Shown here piece by piece: positions 13,106-25,064 of a stretch of DNA of 64,000 bases. The DNA lies in NCBI GenBank assembly GCA_029783825.1, contig JAREIK010000770.1, forward strand, positions 154,529-218,528, given 5' to 3'. The notes beneath the pieces were generated by a model. That model did not search any database. It was not told where the DNA came from and was given only the letters and a program-made list of their open reading frames with translations. The stretch is from Sapria himalayana (taxonomy: Eukaryota > Streptophyta > Magnoliopsida > Malpighiales > Rafflesiaceae). Positions within the stretch are counted from its first letter, which is position 1. Each line of letters starts with the position of its first letter. The translations under genes and the position numbers were made by a program.

Positions 13106-14564
13106 TGAAAATATAAATCTGTGACATTCCTAAAGGTGGTGAATTTCAATTTTAATTTAACACTTAGTCATTTGATTATATAAGTGCAAAACATGAGATT
13201 TAGGATTTATGGTTTATGGATTAGGGTTATAGTTTATGGTTTAAGGTTTATGATTTAAAGTATAGGATTTATAATTTTTTTTTTGTTTTTTTTTGGAAAT
13301 ACACACTTTATTTATCATTTAGGCACACAACTTACAAGAGACTAAAAAGCTGACTAATTTAGGCCAACTCACCAAATCCTATGCACCTTTATGATTCTAT
13401 GCATAAAATACATAAAAAAACATAATGCCTAATAATTCCAAGCGTACGAATACAACTAAAATCACCTCGCATTCACGGACTTCAGAGTTGGTAGTTAGTC
13501 ATTATGCGAAATGCATCCTTTCCATTCGGATTTGTCCAAGCCTTTTGGAGGAACCTGAATGATGCACCATATTAAAACTATGCAAATATAAGATTGTGCA
13601 TGTGTGTGACTTGCAGCATCAAGTGTTTTCCTATGTCATTGCAATGCAATGGAATACATGTAAAACTAAATACCCATAAATCCACAAGTCCATATCTATG
13701 GCACTTTTTCAATTCATTCTAACCGCTGAATATGACATTCTTTTGCTCCAATGATCCTCAAAAAAGTATCTCTTGGGTAAGAATGCTTCCTCCTCGAGCT
13801 CCAAGAAGTGGTTGTATGTTGCACCGACACAATATCAAAAAATATGCATGCATTGGTGTGCATGTGTGATGAGGTGCATCTCATAGTCTAATCATCTATA
13901 CGTACAACCAAGCTAGAATACATGTAAAATTACAAAATTCTATAAAGATGGGTCTTCTGCTCCCGAGAGTGTAGCATCGCCGAATGTGTATTTACAAAAT
14001 GCATTAGCGGGCCCCACTTAGGGATACTCATGGGTCCAGTTGCCCTCTTTGCATGCTACATAGAGAATAGACAAGATTTTGTGTGTGAGTATGTCATGAT
14101 CCGTATCTACAAGTACATGGTGCATACAAACTCCAAATTACAAATAAGACTACAAACATAAACTACAAGTTTGAATCTTTCGGTTCCGTGTGGCTGGTCT
14201 GGACTCCATTGCTTACTCGCCCTGCTTGGTAATGCTTCGGATTTTGCTTGCTCTCCAATTAATCATGGATTACCCGCTACTCCTGTTGGGCGATGGTTGG
14301 GTGGCCCTCTATGATGCCTGATAGGGCTAGTGGGACCCACTCCTAGCTACTCCTGGGTTTACTCCCGACCACTTTGCTCGGTCTCGTAAGTTGTCAAAAT
14401 GTTATCATCCCGGCTTGCTAGTGGGGCCCTCTTCAAGCTAGTGGCCCATACTTCTGGCTACTTCCAGGACTTGCTGGCCCCTCTAAATGCTACACCAAAA
14501 TGGACAAGAATATGTTCACATGTGTAATGTGGTCCACCGCTATGTGTGTGTGGTGCATCAGTAT
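13106..14564 (-). mobile_element. unclassified insertion element, copy A (5'-truncated)
   Basis: This moderately GC-rich, non-satellite sequence of about 1.46 kb matches the right-hand 1.45 kb of copy B and, reversed, parts of copy C. In order it contains a 'gacattcctaaag' segment, a telomere-like tract (13,196-13,274), a T-run, then a unique region with 'aattccaagcgtacgaat', 'ggtgcatctcatag', 'gggccccacttaggg' and 'agtgggacccactcc', ending in 'ggtgcatcagtat'. I see no long open frame, terminal inverted repeat, LTR or poly-A tail. Relative to B it lacks the first roughly 1.0 kb. It could be a non-autonomous transposon remnant or captured genomic DNA. The family is not recognised. Confidence 0.7.
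13196..13274 (+). repeat. degenerate telomere-like tract in copy A
   Basis: A G-rich run of words such as 'tttagga', 'tttatgg', 'ttaggg', 'ttaagg' and 'tttatgg' is close to, but almost never exactly, the plant telomere unit TTTAGGG. Copies B and C carry the same tract. Confidence 0.7.
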
Positions 14565-15476
14565 TTGGGTTTAAGAGTTTAGTAATTTAAGTATTTAGGT
14601 ATTTTGTTGTTTATATGTTTTATTTAAATAATTAAATAACAAAAAAATTATTTTTATGATATTTTGTCATTTTCAAGGTTATAACCATTGAAAATATTAT
14701 AATTTTTAATTTTTTTTTAAATGTTAATACAATATTTAATTATAATAATCATAAAAATTAAATATAATGTAAATTCAATAAAATAATTTTATTGATCGAT
14801 ATTATAATACTGATCATAAAATAGATTAATAAATTATTATTAATTAGATAGATATTAATTAAAATATATTTGCAAAACCTAAAACGATTCAAAATCAAAG
14901 TAAAATATATTACTAAATAATTTTTTATTTTTAAATATTTATTCTTTTTATAAGCTTATAAATTTTTTTGATGAAGATAAATTATTTAAATTATATCTGT
15001 CTCATTCATAATTTTATTTTGCAATTAATATTTCTAAAAAAATAAACTAATAAATAATTAAAATGAATATTAAAATTATAATGAATACAATTAAAAATGA
15101 GATTTATGATTAATTATTTAGGGTATACCGGTTTAATGGTTTAAGTATTTAGGTGTTTAGGAGTATAGTGATTTACGTGTTTAGGCATTTAGTAGTTTAT
15201 ATGTTTTATTTAAATAATGAAATAACAAAAAAAATTATTTTTCAAATTTTTTATCAATTTTGAAGGTTATAACCTTTATAAATATAATAATTTTGAAATT
15301 TTTTTCAATTGTGAATACAATATTTAGTTATAATAAACTTAATAATTATATATCATGTAAATTAAAAATAAACAATTTTATTGATTGATATTAATAAACT
15401 AAATATAAATATAATAATGATCAAAAAATAAATTAATAAACTATTATTTATTGATAGATATTTATATATTATTTAT

Positions 15477-15519
15477 AAATACTTAAACCTTTAAAGATGG
15501 TTTAAAGGTTTAAGTATTT
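15477..15519. repeat. 19-bp-arm hairpin inside truncated monomer
   Basis: AAATACTTAAACCTTTAAA is followed by five bases (GATGG) and the exact reverse complement. The arms are pieces of the telomere-like segment in opposite orientations. The equivalent hairpin at 28,450-28,492 has one mismatch, and at 35,614-35,656 one arm has decayed. Confidence 0.9.
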
Positions 15520-16870
15520 AAGGGTTTTGGGGTTTAGCAATTTAATGATTTAAGCATTTAGGCATTTACTAGTTTATAGGTTTTATATAAACAATAAAAT
15601 AAAAAAAAATTATTTTTGTGATTTTATCTCAATTTTAAAGATAATAACCTTTAAAAATATAATAATTTTTAAATTATTTTCAAATGTAAATTTAATATTT
15701 AGTTATAACAATCTTTATAATTATATATTATGTAAATTCAAAATAAACAATTTTATTGATAAATATTCTAATAATGATCAAAAAATAAATTAATAATCTA
15801 TTATTAATAAGATAGATATCTATTAAAATATAATTACAAAACCTAAAATGATTCATAAGCAAAGCAAAATATATTACTATATAATAATTTTTCTTTTAAA
15901 ATTTTTTTTTCTTTTAAAAAGTTTCTCTATAATTTTTTGATGAAAAATAATTTATATAAATTATTTTTGTCTAGCTCAATTTATTTTGTAATTAATATTT
16001 ATATATAAATAAACAAATAATTAATTAAAATGAGATTTATTATTTATTATTTAGGGATACCGGTTTAATTTAAATTAGATCTGTCTCACTAATAATTTAT
16101 TTTGTTATTTATATTTATATAAAATAAATTTATAAATAATTAAAATAAAAATTTCAAATTATACTAAATAAAAATTAAAAAGATATTTATGATTTATTAT
16201 TAATGTATACCAGTTTAATGATTTAAGTATTTAGAGGTTTTATCATTAGGAGTTTAGTGATTTATGTATTTAGGCTCTTAGTAGTATATATGTTTTATTT
16301 AAAAAATAAAATAACAAAAAAAAATTTCCATAATTTTTATCAGTTTCATAGGTTATAAAATTTGAAAATATAATAGTATTTAAAATTTTTTGAAATTTTA
16401 ATACAATATTTTGTTATAAAAATATTAATAATTATATATCATATACATTTAATATAAATAATTTTATTCATAGATATTATAATAATGATAATAAATTAAA
16501 TTTATAAACAATCAATATTAAGATAGATATTAATTAAAAATATATACAAAACCCAAATTGATTTAATGTTAAAGTAACTTATATTACATGATAATAATTT
16601 TTAATTTTTAAATGTATACTTCTTTTATAAGCATATATTTTTATTAAATAAATAATATATTATTTTATTTATATTTCTCCCACTCATAATTTATTTTGTA
16701 ATAAATATTTCTAAATAATTACTCTAATAAATAATTAAAATGAATATTTAAAAATATAATAAATAACAATAAAAAATAGATTTATTAATTATTAAGTAGT
16801 ATTTAGTGGTTCAATGGTTTATGTATTTAGGCATTACAGGGTTTAGGAGTTTTTTGATTTAACTTTATAT

Positions 16871-16878
16871 GCATTTAG
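16871..16878. repeat. left 8-bp target-site duplication of the hAT element (GCATTTAG)
   Basis: GCATTTAG flanks the element on the left and is repeated exactly at 20,515-20,522. Unoccupied satellite copies of this site read straight through as 'gcatttagtggtttatagg' (for example 24,413 onward and about 29,883 onward). Eight-bp duplications are typical of hAT elements. Confidence 0.95.
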
Positions 16879-16896
16879 TAGGGCTGCTCAAGGGAC
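16879..16896 (+). repeat. left terminal inverted repeat of the hAT element
   Basis: TAGGGCTGCTCAAGGGAC pairs with the right end at 16 of 18 positions. The two differences are C/G at position 6 and A/T at position 13. Confidence 0.93.
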
Positions 16897-17470
16897 TCAG
16901 AGATTCGCAACCCGACCCGAAGTCTTGTCCCAAAAGAATCGGGACTGAAAAAAATCTGTTGACTTTGACTTTTACCGTCCTGTTCTATCACGTATTTTTT
17001 CTTTTGTGATGGTTCCGGATCTTAAGCAATATCCATCCCGAGAACCGTCCCGTCCTAAAAAACTGATACTAGAACCAAGAATATATATATATTTATAACA
17101 TGAAGATGCCACCAATTCCGCTACTGCCCATCCAGTTCCGACGCACCTATTGTTTTTCTGACGAGTTCCAGGCACCCTCATGCAGTTCAAGCCATGTTTA
17201 GTTAGGTCCAGCCCTTGTCCGTCGTGCTTCTGGTTGCCTCCACCGTGTCCTAGATGCCACCAGCCTTTTGGTTTGTTTTTTTGACGAGAATTGAGTGATT
17301 AATTATTATTATTATGTGTCTCAGTCAGTTTTGTTGAGTATTGGTTGTGGTGCTGTGGTTCGGCCGAATGGGTGGGCTGAATGTGTTACAGTCAGTTTTG
17401 TAGAGCTTGCTTGTTTGAAATATTTATATGTATTTATGCTTAAATATCATATTAATTAATGTCAATGCAG

Positions 17471-19809
17471 ATGGCACAATCTAGCGATAATCAAAAAATA
17501 CAATAAATTGAAGATGATCACATCTCAAATGATCAAAGTAATGGTAAATCCAATCATCATCCTTTCACGAATTCTTAAATGAACCTCAAGCTCATAAAAA
17601 GTATAAGTCTGCTGTATGGGAAACTTATGAGATATTAGTAGATTCAGAGGGAAATGAAACTGGTAGGGCAGCTTGTACATGGTGTAGGAAAGAATACTTT
17701 GCAAAAAGTGATCAAGATACTTCGAGTTTATGAAAATGCTTGAGAAATACTTGTATGAAATTTCCACCCAAAAAAGAATTAATATAAGCTCACAAAGGTA
17801 AAGACAAGTCATAATCTTTGTTGAGTTTAACTAATTGTACTAGTTCAGAGGATAACAAATTAACTTGTTGGCAATTTGATCAACAACTAGTTAGGGAGGC
17901 TTAGGTGAAAATGATCATAAAAGATGAATTACCTTTTTGTTTTGTTGAGAGGGATGAGTTTAAGGAGTTTTGTGAAGTTGGTGTGCCTCAATTTAAAATT
18001 CCATCTAGGCACTCTATATTGAGGAATTGTTTTTCTTTGTTTGTGATGGAAAAGAAGAAATTATTTGATAGCATATCATCTCATTGTTGTAGAGTTTCAT
18101 TGACTACTGATACTTGGACTAGCATTCAAAATTTGTCTTATATATGTTTGACTATTCATTTCATTGATTCTCAATGAAATATGCATAAAAGGCTTTTGAA
18201 CTTTTGTGTAATTAAAGTCATTGTGGAGTTAAATATTAGAAATGCTATTGAGTTTTACATGAATGAATGGGGTTTGAGAAAGTTGATGTGCATTACTATT
18301 GACAATGCATCAAATAATGATGTTGCAGTTGAACAATTGAAAAAAATGCTTGTGAAGAAAAGTGTTATACATTTGAGAGGCGAGCATTTTCATATGAAAT
18401 TTTGTGCTCATATCCTATACTTAATAGTCAGAGATGGCATTGCAGTAGTTGACGGTTCTTTTCAAAAAATTAGACGTGTGGTAAATATGTGAGGAGCAGT
18501 CCTAAAAGATTAGATATGTTTAAGTTATGTGTTGAAGAAGCAAACTTGACATATGGATATTCATTGAAATTAGATTGCCCTACAAGAAGGAATTCAACTT
18601 ATTTGATGCTATAAACTGATATAAAATATCAAAAAGAATTTGATAAGTTGGAGGACAAATACAAATAGTTTTTGAAGGAGTTTGATTCAAACGTTCCAAT
18701 TGAGAGAGACTGAACAAAAGCCAAAATTTTGGCTCGTTTCTTGAAAACTTTTTATGAGGTAACTTGTAAATTTTCTGGCTTATAATATTCTACCTCTAGA
18801 GTTTATTTTTATGAGATTATTCGAATTTGAAAAAAATTGATCTTTTGAAAATAGTAGAGATACAATGGTGTCTGAAATGGGTATGAAATGAGGAATAAAT
18901 TCAACAAATATTGGGGTTCTCTTTAGTCAACAAATATTATGCTTTTTGTAGTAGTAGTGTTGGATCCTAGATATAAGCTCAAATATCTCAAGGTTAAGTA
19001 CACTTAGGATTATGAAGAGAATTGGCTAAAAATTTGGTGAAAAAGGTTATAAATGCTTTAAATGAGATGATGGATGATTATAAAGATTTAAATGAAGTTG
19101 AATCAAAAGAAGATGATTTCTCTTCTACCGTGTTGAAGAAAAATGTTGATTTCTTTGATGGTAGTGATACTTATGTTGATGATTTTTTTTGTTGAATTGG
19201 AGAAAGAACAAGAAGTTGTAGCTTTGGAAGAGTTGGATAGGTACTTGGAGGACAAACTTCAAAAAAATAGAAATGATTTTGATATTCTAAACTAGTGGAA
19301 GGTAAATGAGGTTAGGTATCCTTCTTTGGCAAATGTAGCAAGGGATGTATTTGCTATCCAAGCATCTACTATGGCCTATGAATCTACATTTAACACTTGG
19401 GGGAGAACTTTAGATAAATTTAGGAGTTCTTTAACACCTATTACAGCTTAAGTTCTCATATGTCTACAAGATTGGTTGAGTTGCTCAAACAAAACTATTG
19501 ATATTGAAGAATTAGTTCGAGACTTTGATGATAATGAATCAGGTTAGTATACAAATCTTGTAAATATTAATTTCAGTTTTACTTATTTTATTTATACAAT
19601 TTAATAAAAATATGGTTCAATTACAATTTTTAGAGGGGTCTAAAGATCCAAATATTTTTCCAACTATAGTTGGCCAACTAAATTTGGAATGGGTGTATTA
19701 AATTTTATAAATTAAGATTTTGTTTTTTTATTACTCTTTCATCTTTGAAATTTGTCTACATGATTAACACAATTTCATCTTTGGTTGTCCTTCTACAGTG
19801 GAGGAATAA
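17471..19809 (+). pseudogene. hAT transposase pseudogene (RICESLEEPER-like, BED finger to hATC)
   Basis: The enzyme would cut and paste the hAT element in the nucleus. The start ATG at 17,471 follows a plausible intron acceptor ('gtcaatgcag'). A BED-type zinc finger lies around 17,600-17,770 (CTWC motif, then TSSL). The segments 17,905-18,177 and 18,181-18,492 share one frame, split by a TGA where related proteins usually have Trp. They carry VSLTTDTWTS (first catalytic Asp) and ITIDNASNND (second Asp). After a frameshift near 18,480, CPTRRNSTYLML follows (family usually TRWNSTY), then VLDPRYKLKYLK near 18,960. The hATC region (about 19,193-19,542) contains DILN, WKVN, RYPSLANVARD and YESTFNTWGR, whose Glu is the third catalytic residue. 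A 3' intron is likely (19,543-19,798), leaving a short last exon ending at TAA. At least eight in-frame stops and several frameshifts, one at a T-run near 19,180, make it non-functional. Confidence 0.92.
19543..19798 (+). other. probable 3' intron of the transposase pseudogene
   Basis: The donor AG|GTTAGT follows 'aatgaatc' and the acceptor is 'ttctacag'. Joining the exons keeps frame and gives an acidic tail ending in a TAA at 19,807. The internal sequence is T-rich. This is an inference from splice-site form and frame only. Confidence 0.5.
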
Positions 19810-20496
19810 AAGGGTGGAGTTGTAGAATAGATAATTAATTGGGTTTGGATTTTTGTTGCTGTTCCGGGACAGAACTTTGAAATGATTATTATCATGGTTT
19901 TTATTAGTTGTATATTTTTTGTTATATTAAGCTACCTAATTTAGCAATTACTTAAGTAGTAATTGCTGCTACCAATATTTGTGGTCATCATTAGCTATTC
20001 CTTAATATTTTAAGTAATTATTTTAAAAATGTAGTATTGCTATTATTGTTAACTTTCACTCGGCTGAACAAAGCCAACTTGTGACCAAACAAAGAACCAA
20101 ATTAAGCACACTACTAGGTCCCGTTCTATTTAACATTTCTATCCTTTTCTGCACATCAAAGCTTTTGACAAGGTAATGGAACTCATTTGCAGTATTCAGC
20201 CTATTTGACAAAACAAAATTGGCCCAATTTGAGTTTGAAATATACATAACTAAGGAATGATAAATGGTACAACAAAAGGTTTTGACATGAACTAACTTGG
20301 CCGGTTTTAATAAAATAAATTGAAAAAAAATGTCCGAACTCCGTTCCGTCCCAGAACAATTTTATCCTACCCAAAATTCCCGATATCTGTCCCGTCCCGT
20401 CCTGATATTTTCAACCTATGGGATGGGTTTGGATCTTCAAAAAAAATCTCAGAACTATGGGAAGGAACTAGAGATTTGTAATCCCCATCTCGTCCC
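19810..20496 (+). other. hAT 3' untranslated and subterminal region
   Basis: No coding signal is visible. The first part is AT-rich. From about 20,300 it becomes rich in repeated GTCCCG words ('ccgttccgtccc', 'ctgtcccgtcccgtcc', 'tcgtcccgtcc'), echoing 'accgtcccgtcc' near the left end. Such subterminal repeats are common in hAT elements. Confidence 0.7.
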
Positions 20497-20514
20497 GTCC
20501 CATGAGCACCCCTA
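20497..20514 (-). repeat. right terminal inverted repeat of the hAT element
   Basis: On the complement this end reads TAGGGGTGCTCATGGGAC and matches the left end at 16 of 18 bases. It abuts the right GCATTTAG duplication. Confidence 0.93.
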
Positions 20515-20522
20515 GCATTTAG
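20515..20522. repeat. right 8-bp target-site duplication of the hAT element (GCATTTAG)
   Basis: Exact copy of 16,871-16,878. The satellite resumes at once as 'tggtttataggttttattt'. Confidence 0.95.
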
Positions 20523-23500
20523 TGGTTTATAGGTTTTATTTAAAAAATAAAATAACAAAAAATTTAATATAACCTTTGAAACTATAACAATTTTTGATTT
20601 TCTTTTTAAATGTGAATACTATATTTAATTATGATAATCTTAATAATTATATATCATGTAAATTCAATATAAATAATTATATTGATATATATTATAATAA
20701 TGATCATACAAAAGATTAATAAATAATTATTAATAAGATTAATATTGTTTAAAATATATCTAAAAAAACTAAAATGATTCAAAATCAAAGTGAAATATTT
20801 TACTAAATATTAATTTTAATTTTTTAAATTTTTGTATCCATTTATAAGCTTATATATTTTTTGATAAAAAATAAATTATTTAAATTATATTTGTCTAAAT
20901 ATTAATTAATTTTTTAATTTATATTTCTATTAAAATAAACTAATAAATAATTAAAATGTATATATAAAATTATAATGGATACTAATAAAAATGAGATTTA
21001 TGATTTATTATTTAAGGTATACATATTTAATGGTTTAAGTTTTTTTGTGGTTTTGGGGTTAATGAGTTTATTAAATTATATGTTTACACATTTAGGTGTT
21101 TATAGGTTTTATTTAATCAATGAAATAAAAAAAATTATTTAAATTATATATGTCTCACTCATTATTTATTTTGTAATTAATATTTGTATAAAAATAAACT
21201 AAAAAATAATTAAAATGAATATTTAAAACGATAATGAATACAAATAAAAATGAGATTTATTATTTATTATTTAGGTTATATAGGTTTAATGGTTTAAGTA
21301 TTTAGGGAGTTTTGGGGTTTAGGAGTCTAGAGATTTAAATGTTTAGGCATTTAGTGGTTTATAAGTTTTATTTAAATAAAAAAATTATTTTTGTTTTTTT
21401 TATCATTTTTGAAAGTTATAACCTTTGAAAATATAATAATTTTTAAATTTCTTTCAAATGTAAATATAATATTTACTTATAATAATTTAATAATTATAAG
21501 ACATTTAAATTCAATATAAGTAATTTTATTGTTAGATATTATAAATTTGATCAAATAATAAATTAATAAACTATTCTTAATAAGATTGATAGCAATTAAA
21601 ATATATTTGCAAAACCTATATATAATTATTCAAAATCAAAGTAAAATATATTACTAAATAATAATTTTATTGTTTTTAAATTTTTACTTCTTTTTATAAG
21701 CTTAATTTTTTTTGTTAACTTTAAATTATTATAATTATAGTTGTCTCTCTCATTATTGATTTTGTAATTAATATTTCTATAAAAAATCTACTAATAAATA
21801 ATTAAAATTATAATGAATACAAATTAAAAAGAGATTTATGATTTATTATATGTGGTATCCCGGTTTAATGGTTTGATTATTTAGGAGTTTGTCATTGAGG
21901 AGTTTATCAATATATGTTTTTAGGTATTTAGTGGTTTATAGGTTTTATTTATATAATAAAAATAAAAAAAAATTTAAGATTTTTTCAGATTTTCCAAGGT
22001 TTTAACCTTTGAAAATAAAATAATTTTTAAAATTTTTTGAAATGTGAATACTATGTATAATTATATTAATCTTACTAATTATATATCATATAAATTCAAT
22101 ATAAACAATTTTAATGATAGATATTATAATAATGATCAAAAATTAAATTAATAAATGATTATTAATAATATAAATATTAATTAAAATATTTTTAAATAAC
22201 ACTAAATGATTCAAAATAAAATCAAAATATATTACTTAATAATAATATTTAATTTTTAGGTTTGTCCTTCTTTTTATAAGCTTATATTTTTTTGATTAAA
22301 AATAAATTATTTAAATAATATTTGTCTCACTCTAAATTTATTTTGTAATAAATTTTTCTAAATAATTAAACTATAAATAATTAAAATAAATATTTAAAAT
22401 TATAATAAATAGAAATAAAAATGTTTATGTATTTAGAAGTTTCGGGGTTTATGAGCTTACTAATTTAAGTAAGCATTTAATGGTCTATAGGTTTTATTTA
22501 AAAAATAAAATAACTAAAAATTTATTTTTATTATTTTTTCTCATTTTTTTTAGATTATAACCTTTGAAAATATAATAATTTTTTAATTTTTTTCAAATGT
22601 GAATACGATATTTATTTATAATAATCATAATAATTATATATCATATAAATTCAATTTAAATAATTTTATTGATAGATATTCTAATAATTTTCAAAAACAA
22701 ATTAAAAATCTATTATAAATAAGATTAATATTATTTAAAATATTATAACAAAAGCTAAAATGTGTCAAAATCAAAGCAAAATAAATTACTAAATAATAAT
22801 TATTTGTTTTTAAATTTTTATTCTTTTTATAAGCTTTATCAATTTTTTGTTTAAAAACAATTTTTATCAATTATATTTTTAACTCATAATTTATTTTAAT
22901 AATTAATACATATATAAAAATAAAAAACTAAACAATCAAAATGAATTTTTTAAATTATAATGAAAACAAATAAAAATGAAATTTATTAATTATTATTTAG
23001 GGTATATTGATTTAAAGGATTATCTACATAGAGGTATCGGGATTTTGTAGTTTAGTGATTTAAATGCTTAGGCATTTAGTGGTGTATAGGTTTTATTTAA
23101 ACAATAGAATAACAAATAAAAAATATTTTTTTTTATTTTTTCACATTTTCAAAGGTTATAACCTTTGAAAATATAATAATTTTAAATTTTTTTTAAAAAG
23201 TGAATACAATATTTAGTTATAATAATCATTATATTTATATATCATATAAATTCAATATAAACATTTTTATTGATAAATATTCTAATAATGATTAAAAAAT
23301 AACTTAATAATCTATTATTAATAAGATAGATGTCAATTAAAATATAATTACAAAACCTAAAATGATTCTGAAGCAAAGCAAAATATATTACTATATAATA
23401 ATTTTTTGTTTTGAATATATTTTTTCTTTTAAAAAGTTTATCTATAATTTTTTGATGTAAAATAATTTACATAAATCATATTTGTGTAACTCATAAATTA

Positions 23501-25064
23501 TTTTGTAATTTATATTTATATAAAAATAAACAAATAAAAAAAAATGAATATTTAAAATTATAATTAAAAATAATGATATTTATTATTTATTATTTAGGTT
23601 ATACCGGTCTAATTTAAATTAGGTCTGTCTTACTAAAATTTATTTTGTAATTAATATTTCTATAAAAATAAACTGAAAATTAATTAAAATAAAAATTTAA
23701 AATTATAATGAATAAAAATTAAAATGATATTTATGATTTATTATTAATGTACACTAGTTTAATGATTTAAGTATTTAGAGGTTTTGTCTTTTAAGAGTTT
23801 AGCGATTTAGGGTTTCAGGCATTTAGTGGTTTATTAGTTTTATTTAATCAATAAAATAACAAAAAAACTTTGTAATTTTTTCTCATTTTCATAGGTTATA
23901 ACCTTTGAAAATATAATAATATTTAAAATTTTTTGAAATATGAATAAAATATTTAGTTATAATAATATTAATAATTATATATGATATAAATTTAATATAA
24001 ATAATTTTATTGATAGATATTATGATAATGATCAAAAATTAAATTAATAAACTATTAATAATAAGATTATATTAATTAAAAAATATTTACAAAACCCAAA
24101 TTTATTCAAAATTAAAGTAAAAAATATTATTGGATAATAATTTTTAATTTTTAAATTTTTACTTCTTTTATAAGCGTATATATTTTTTTTATTAAAAATT
24201 AATTATTTAAATTATAATTGTCGCACTCATAATTTATTTTATAATAAATATTTATATAAAAATAAACTAATAAATAATTAAAATGAATATATAAACTATA
24301 ATAAATAGAAATTAAAATAAGATTTATTAATTATTATGTATTATAGAGCAGTTTAATGGTTTATGTATTTTGGTATTACGGGGTTTAGGTGTTTACTGAT
24401 ATAATTGTGTATGCATTTAGTGGTTTATAGGTTTTATTTAAAAAATAAAATAACAAAACATTTTTTTATTATTATTTTATAAAAATTTCAAATGTTATAA
24501 CCTTTGAAAATATAATAATTTTTAAATTATTTTCAAAAGTGAAATCAATATTTAGTTATAATAATCATTATATTTATATATCATATAAATTCAATATAAA
24601 TATTTTTATTGATAAATATTCTAATAATGATCAAAGAATAAATTAATAATTTATTATTAATAAGATAGATATGAATAAAAATATAATTACAAAATCTAAA
24701 ATGATTAAGAAGCAAAGCAAAATATATTACTATATAATAATTTTTTGTTTTGAAAATTTTTTTCTTTTAAAAAGTATCTATATTTTTGTGATTAAAAATA
24801 ATGTACATAAATTATATTTGTCTAACTCATAATTTATTTTTTAATTAATATTTATATAAAAATAAAAAATTAATAATTAAAATGAATATTAAAAATATAA
24901 TGAAAAAAAATGAGATTTATTATTTATTATTTAGGTATACCAGTTTAAATAAAGTTATATCTCTCACTAATAATTTATTTTGTAATTAATATTTCTATAA
25001 AAATAAACTGATAAATAATTAAAATAAAAATTTAAATTATACTGAATAATTAAAATAATTAATT
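20523..25064 (-). repeat. AT-rich satellite block, - orientation, between hAT and copy B
   Basis: Dyad cores lie near 20,570, 21,415, 22,000, 22,560, 23,155, 23,895 and 24,495. The monomer near 21,125 is truncated ('aatgaaataaaaaaaattatttaaatt'). The telomere-like segment appears here in its G-rich form ('ggtttaggagtttagtgattta'). The block ends inside a monomer at about 25,064, where copy B begins after 'ttatactgaataa'. No gene is visible. Confidence 0.9.

Larger units (their letters stand above)
14565..16878 (-). repeat. AT-rich satellite block, - orientation, between copy A and the hAT element
   Basis: Dyad cores lie near 14,680, 15,270, 15,645 and 16,350 (steps about 590, 375, 705 bp). 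Almost the same step series follows copy B (27,640, 28,230, 28,615, 29,355) and, mirrored, copy C (36,465, 35,875, 35,470, 34,720). The short 375-bp step is a truncated monomer containing the hairpin at 15,477-15,519. The last bases, GCATTTAG (16,871-16,878), are the left hAT target duplication. Confidence 0.88.
16879..20514 (+). mobile_element. hAT-superfamily DNA transposon, complete ends, decayed gene
   Basis: This 3,636-bp element has an 8-bp target duplication and terminal inverted repeats. The left end TAGGGCTGCTCAAGGGAC matches the complement of the right end, TAGGGGTGCTCATGGGAC, at 16 of 18 positions. The subterminal regions are rich in GTCCCGTCC-type words (17,047-17,055; 20,389-20,402; 20,492-20,500), which may be transposase-binding repeats. 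The interior holds a broken transposase gene on the + strand. Base composition is clearly less AT-rich than the satellite around it. Because the target site is a satellite monomer and empty paralogous sites exist nearby, it inserted after the array had been amplified. Open frames at 16972-17190, 17525-17812, 20056-20247 and 20367-20558 (-) and 20330-20515 (+) are shadows or fall in the terminal regions. Confidence 0.95.

Noticed and set aside
16972..17190. Reverse-strand frame near the left hAT end
   Set aside because: It lies in the GTCCCG-rich subterminal region; the similar open frames at 20,330-20,515 (+) and 20,367-20,558 (-) are in the right subterminal region. Low-complexity composition, no domain.
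17525..17812. 95-residue reverse-strand frame
   Set aside because: It is antisense to the BED-finger part of the transposase relic, which reads convincingly on the + strand.
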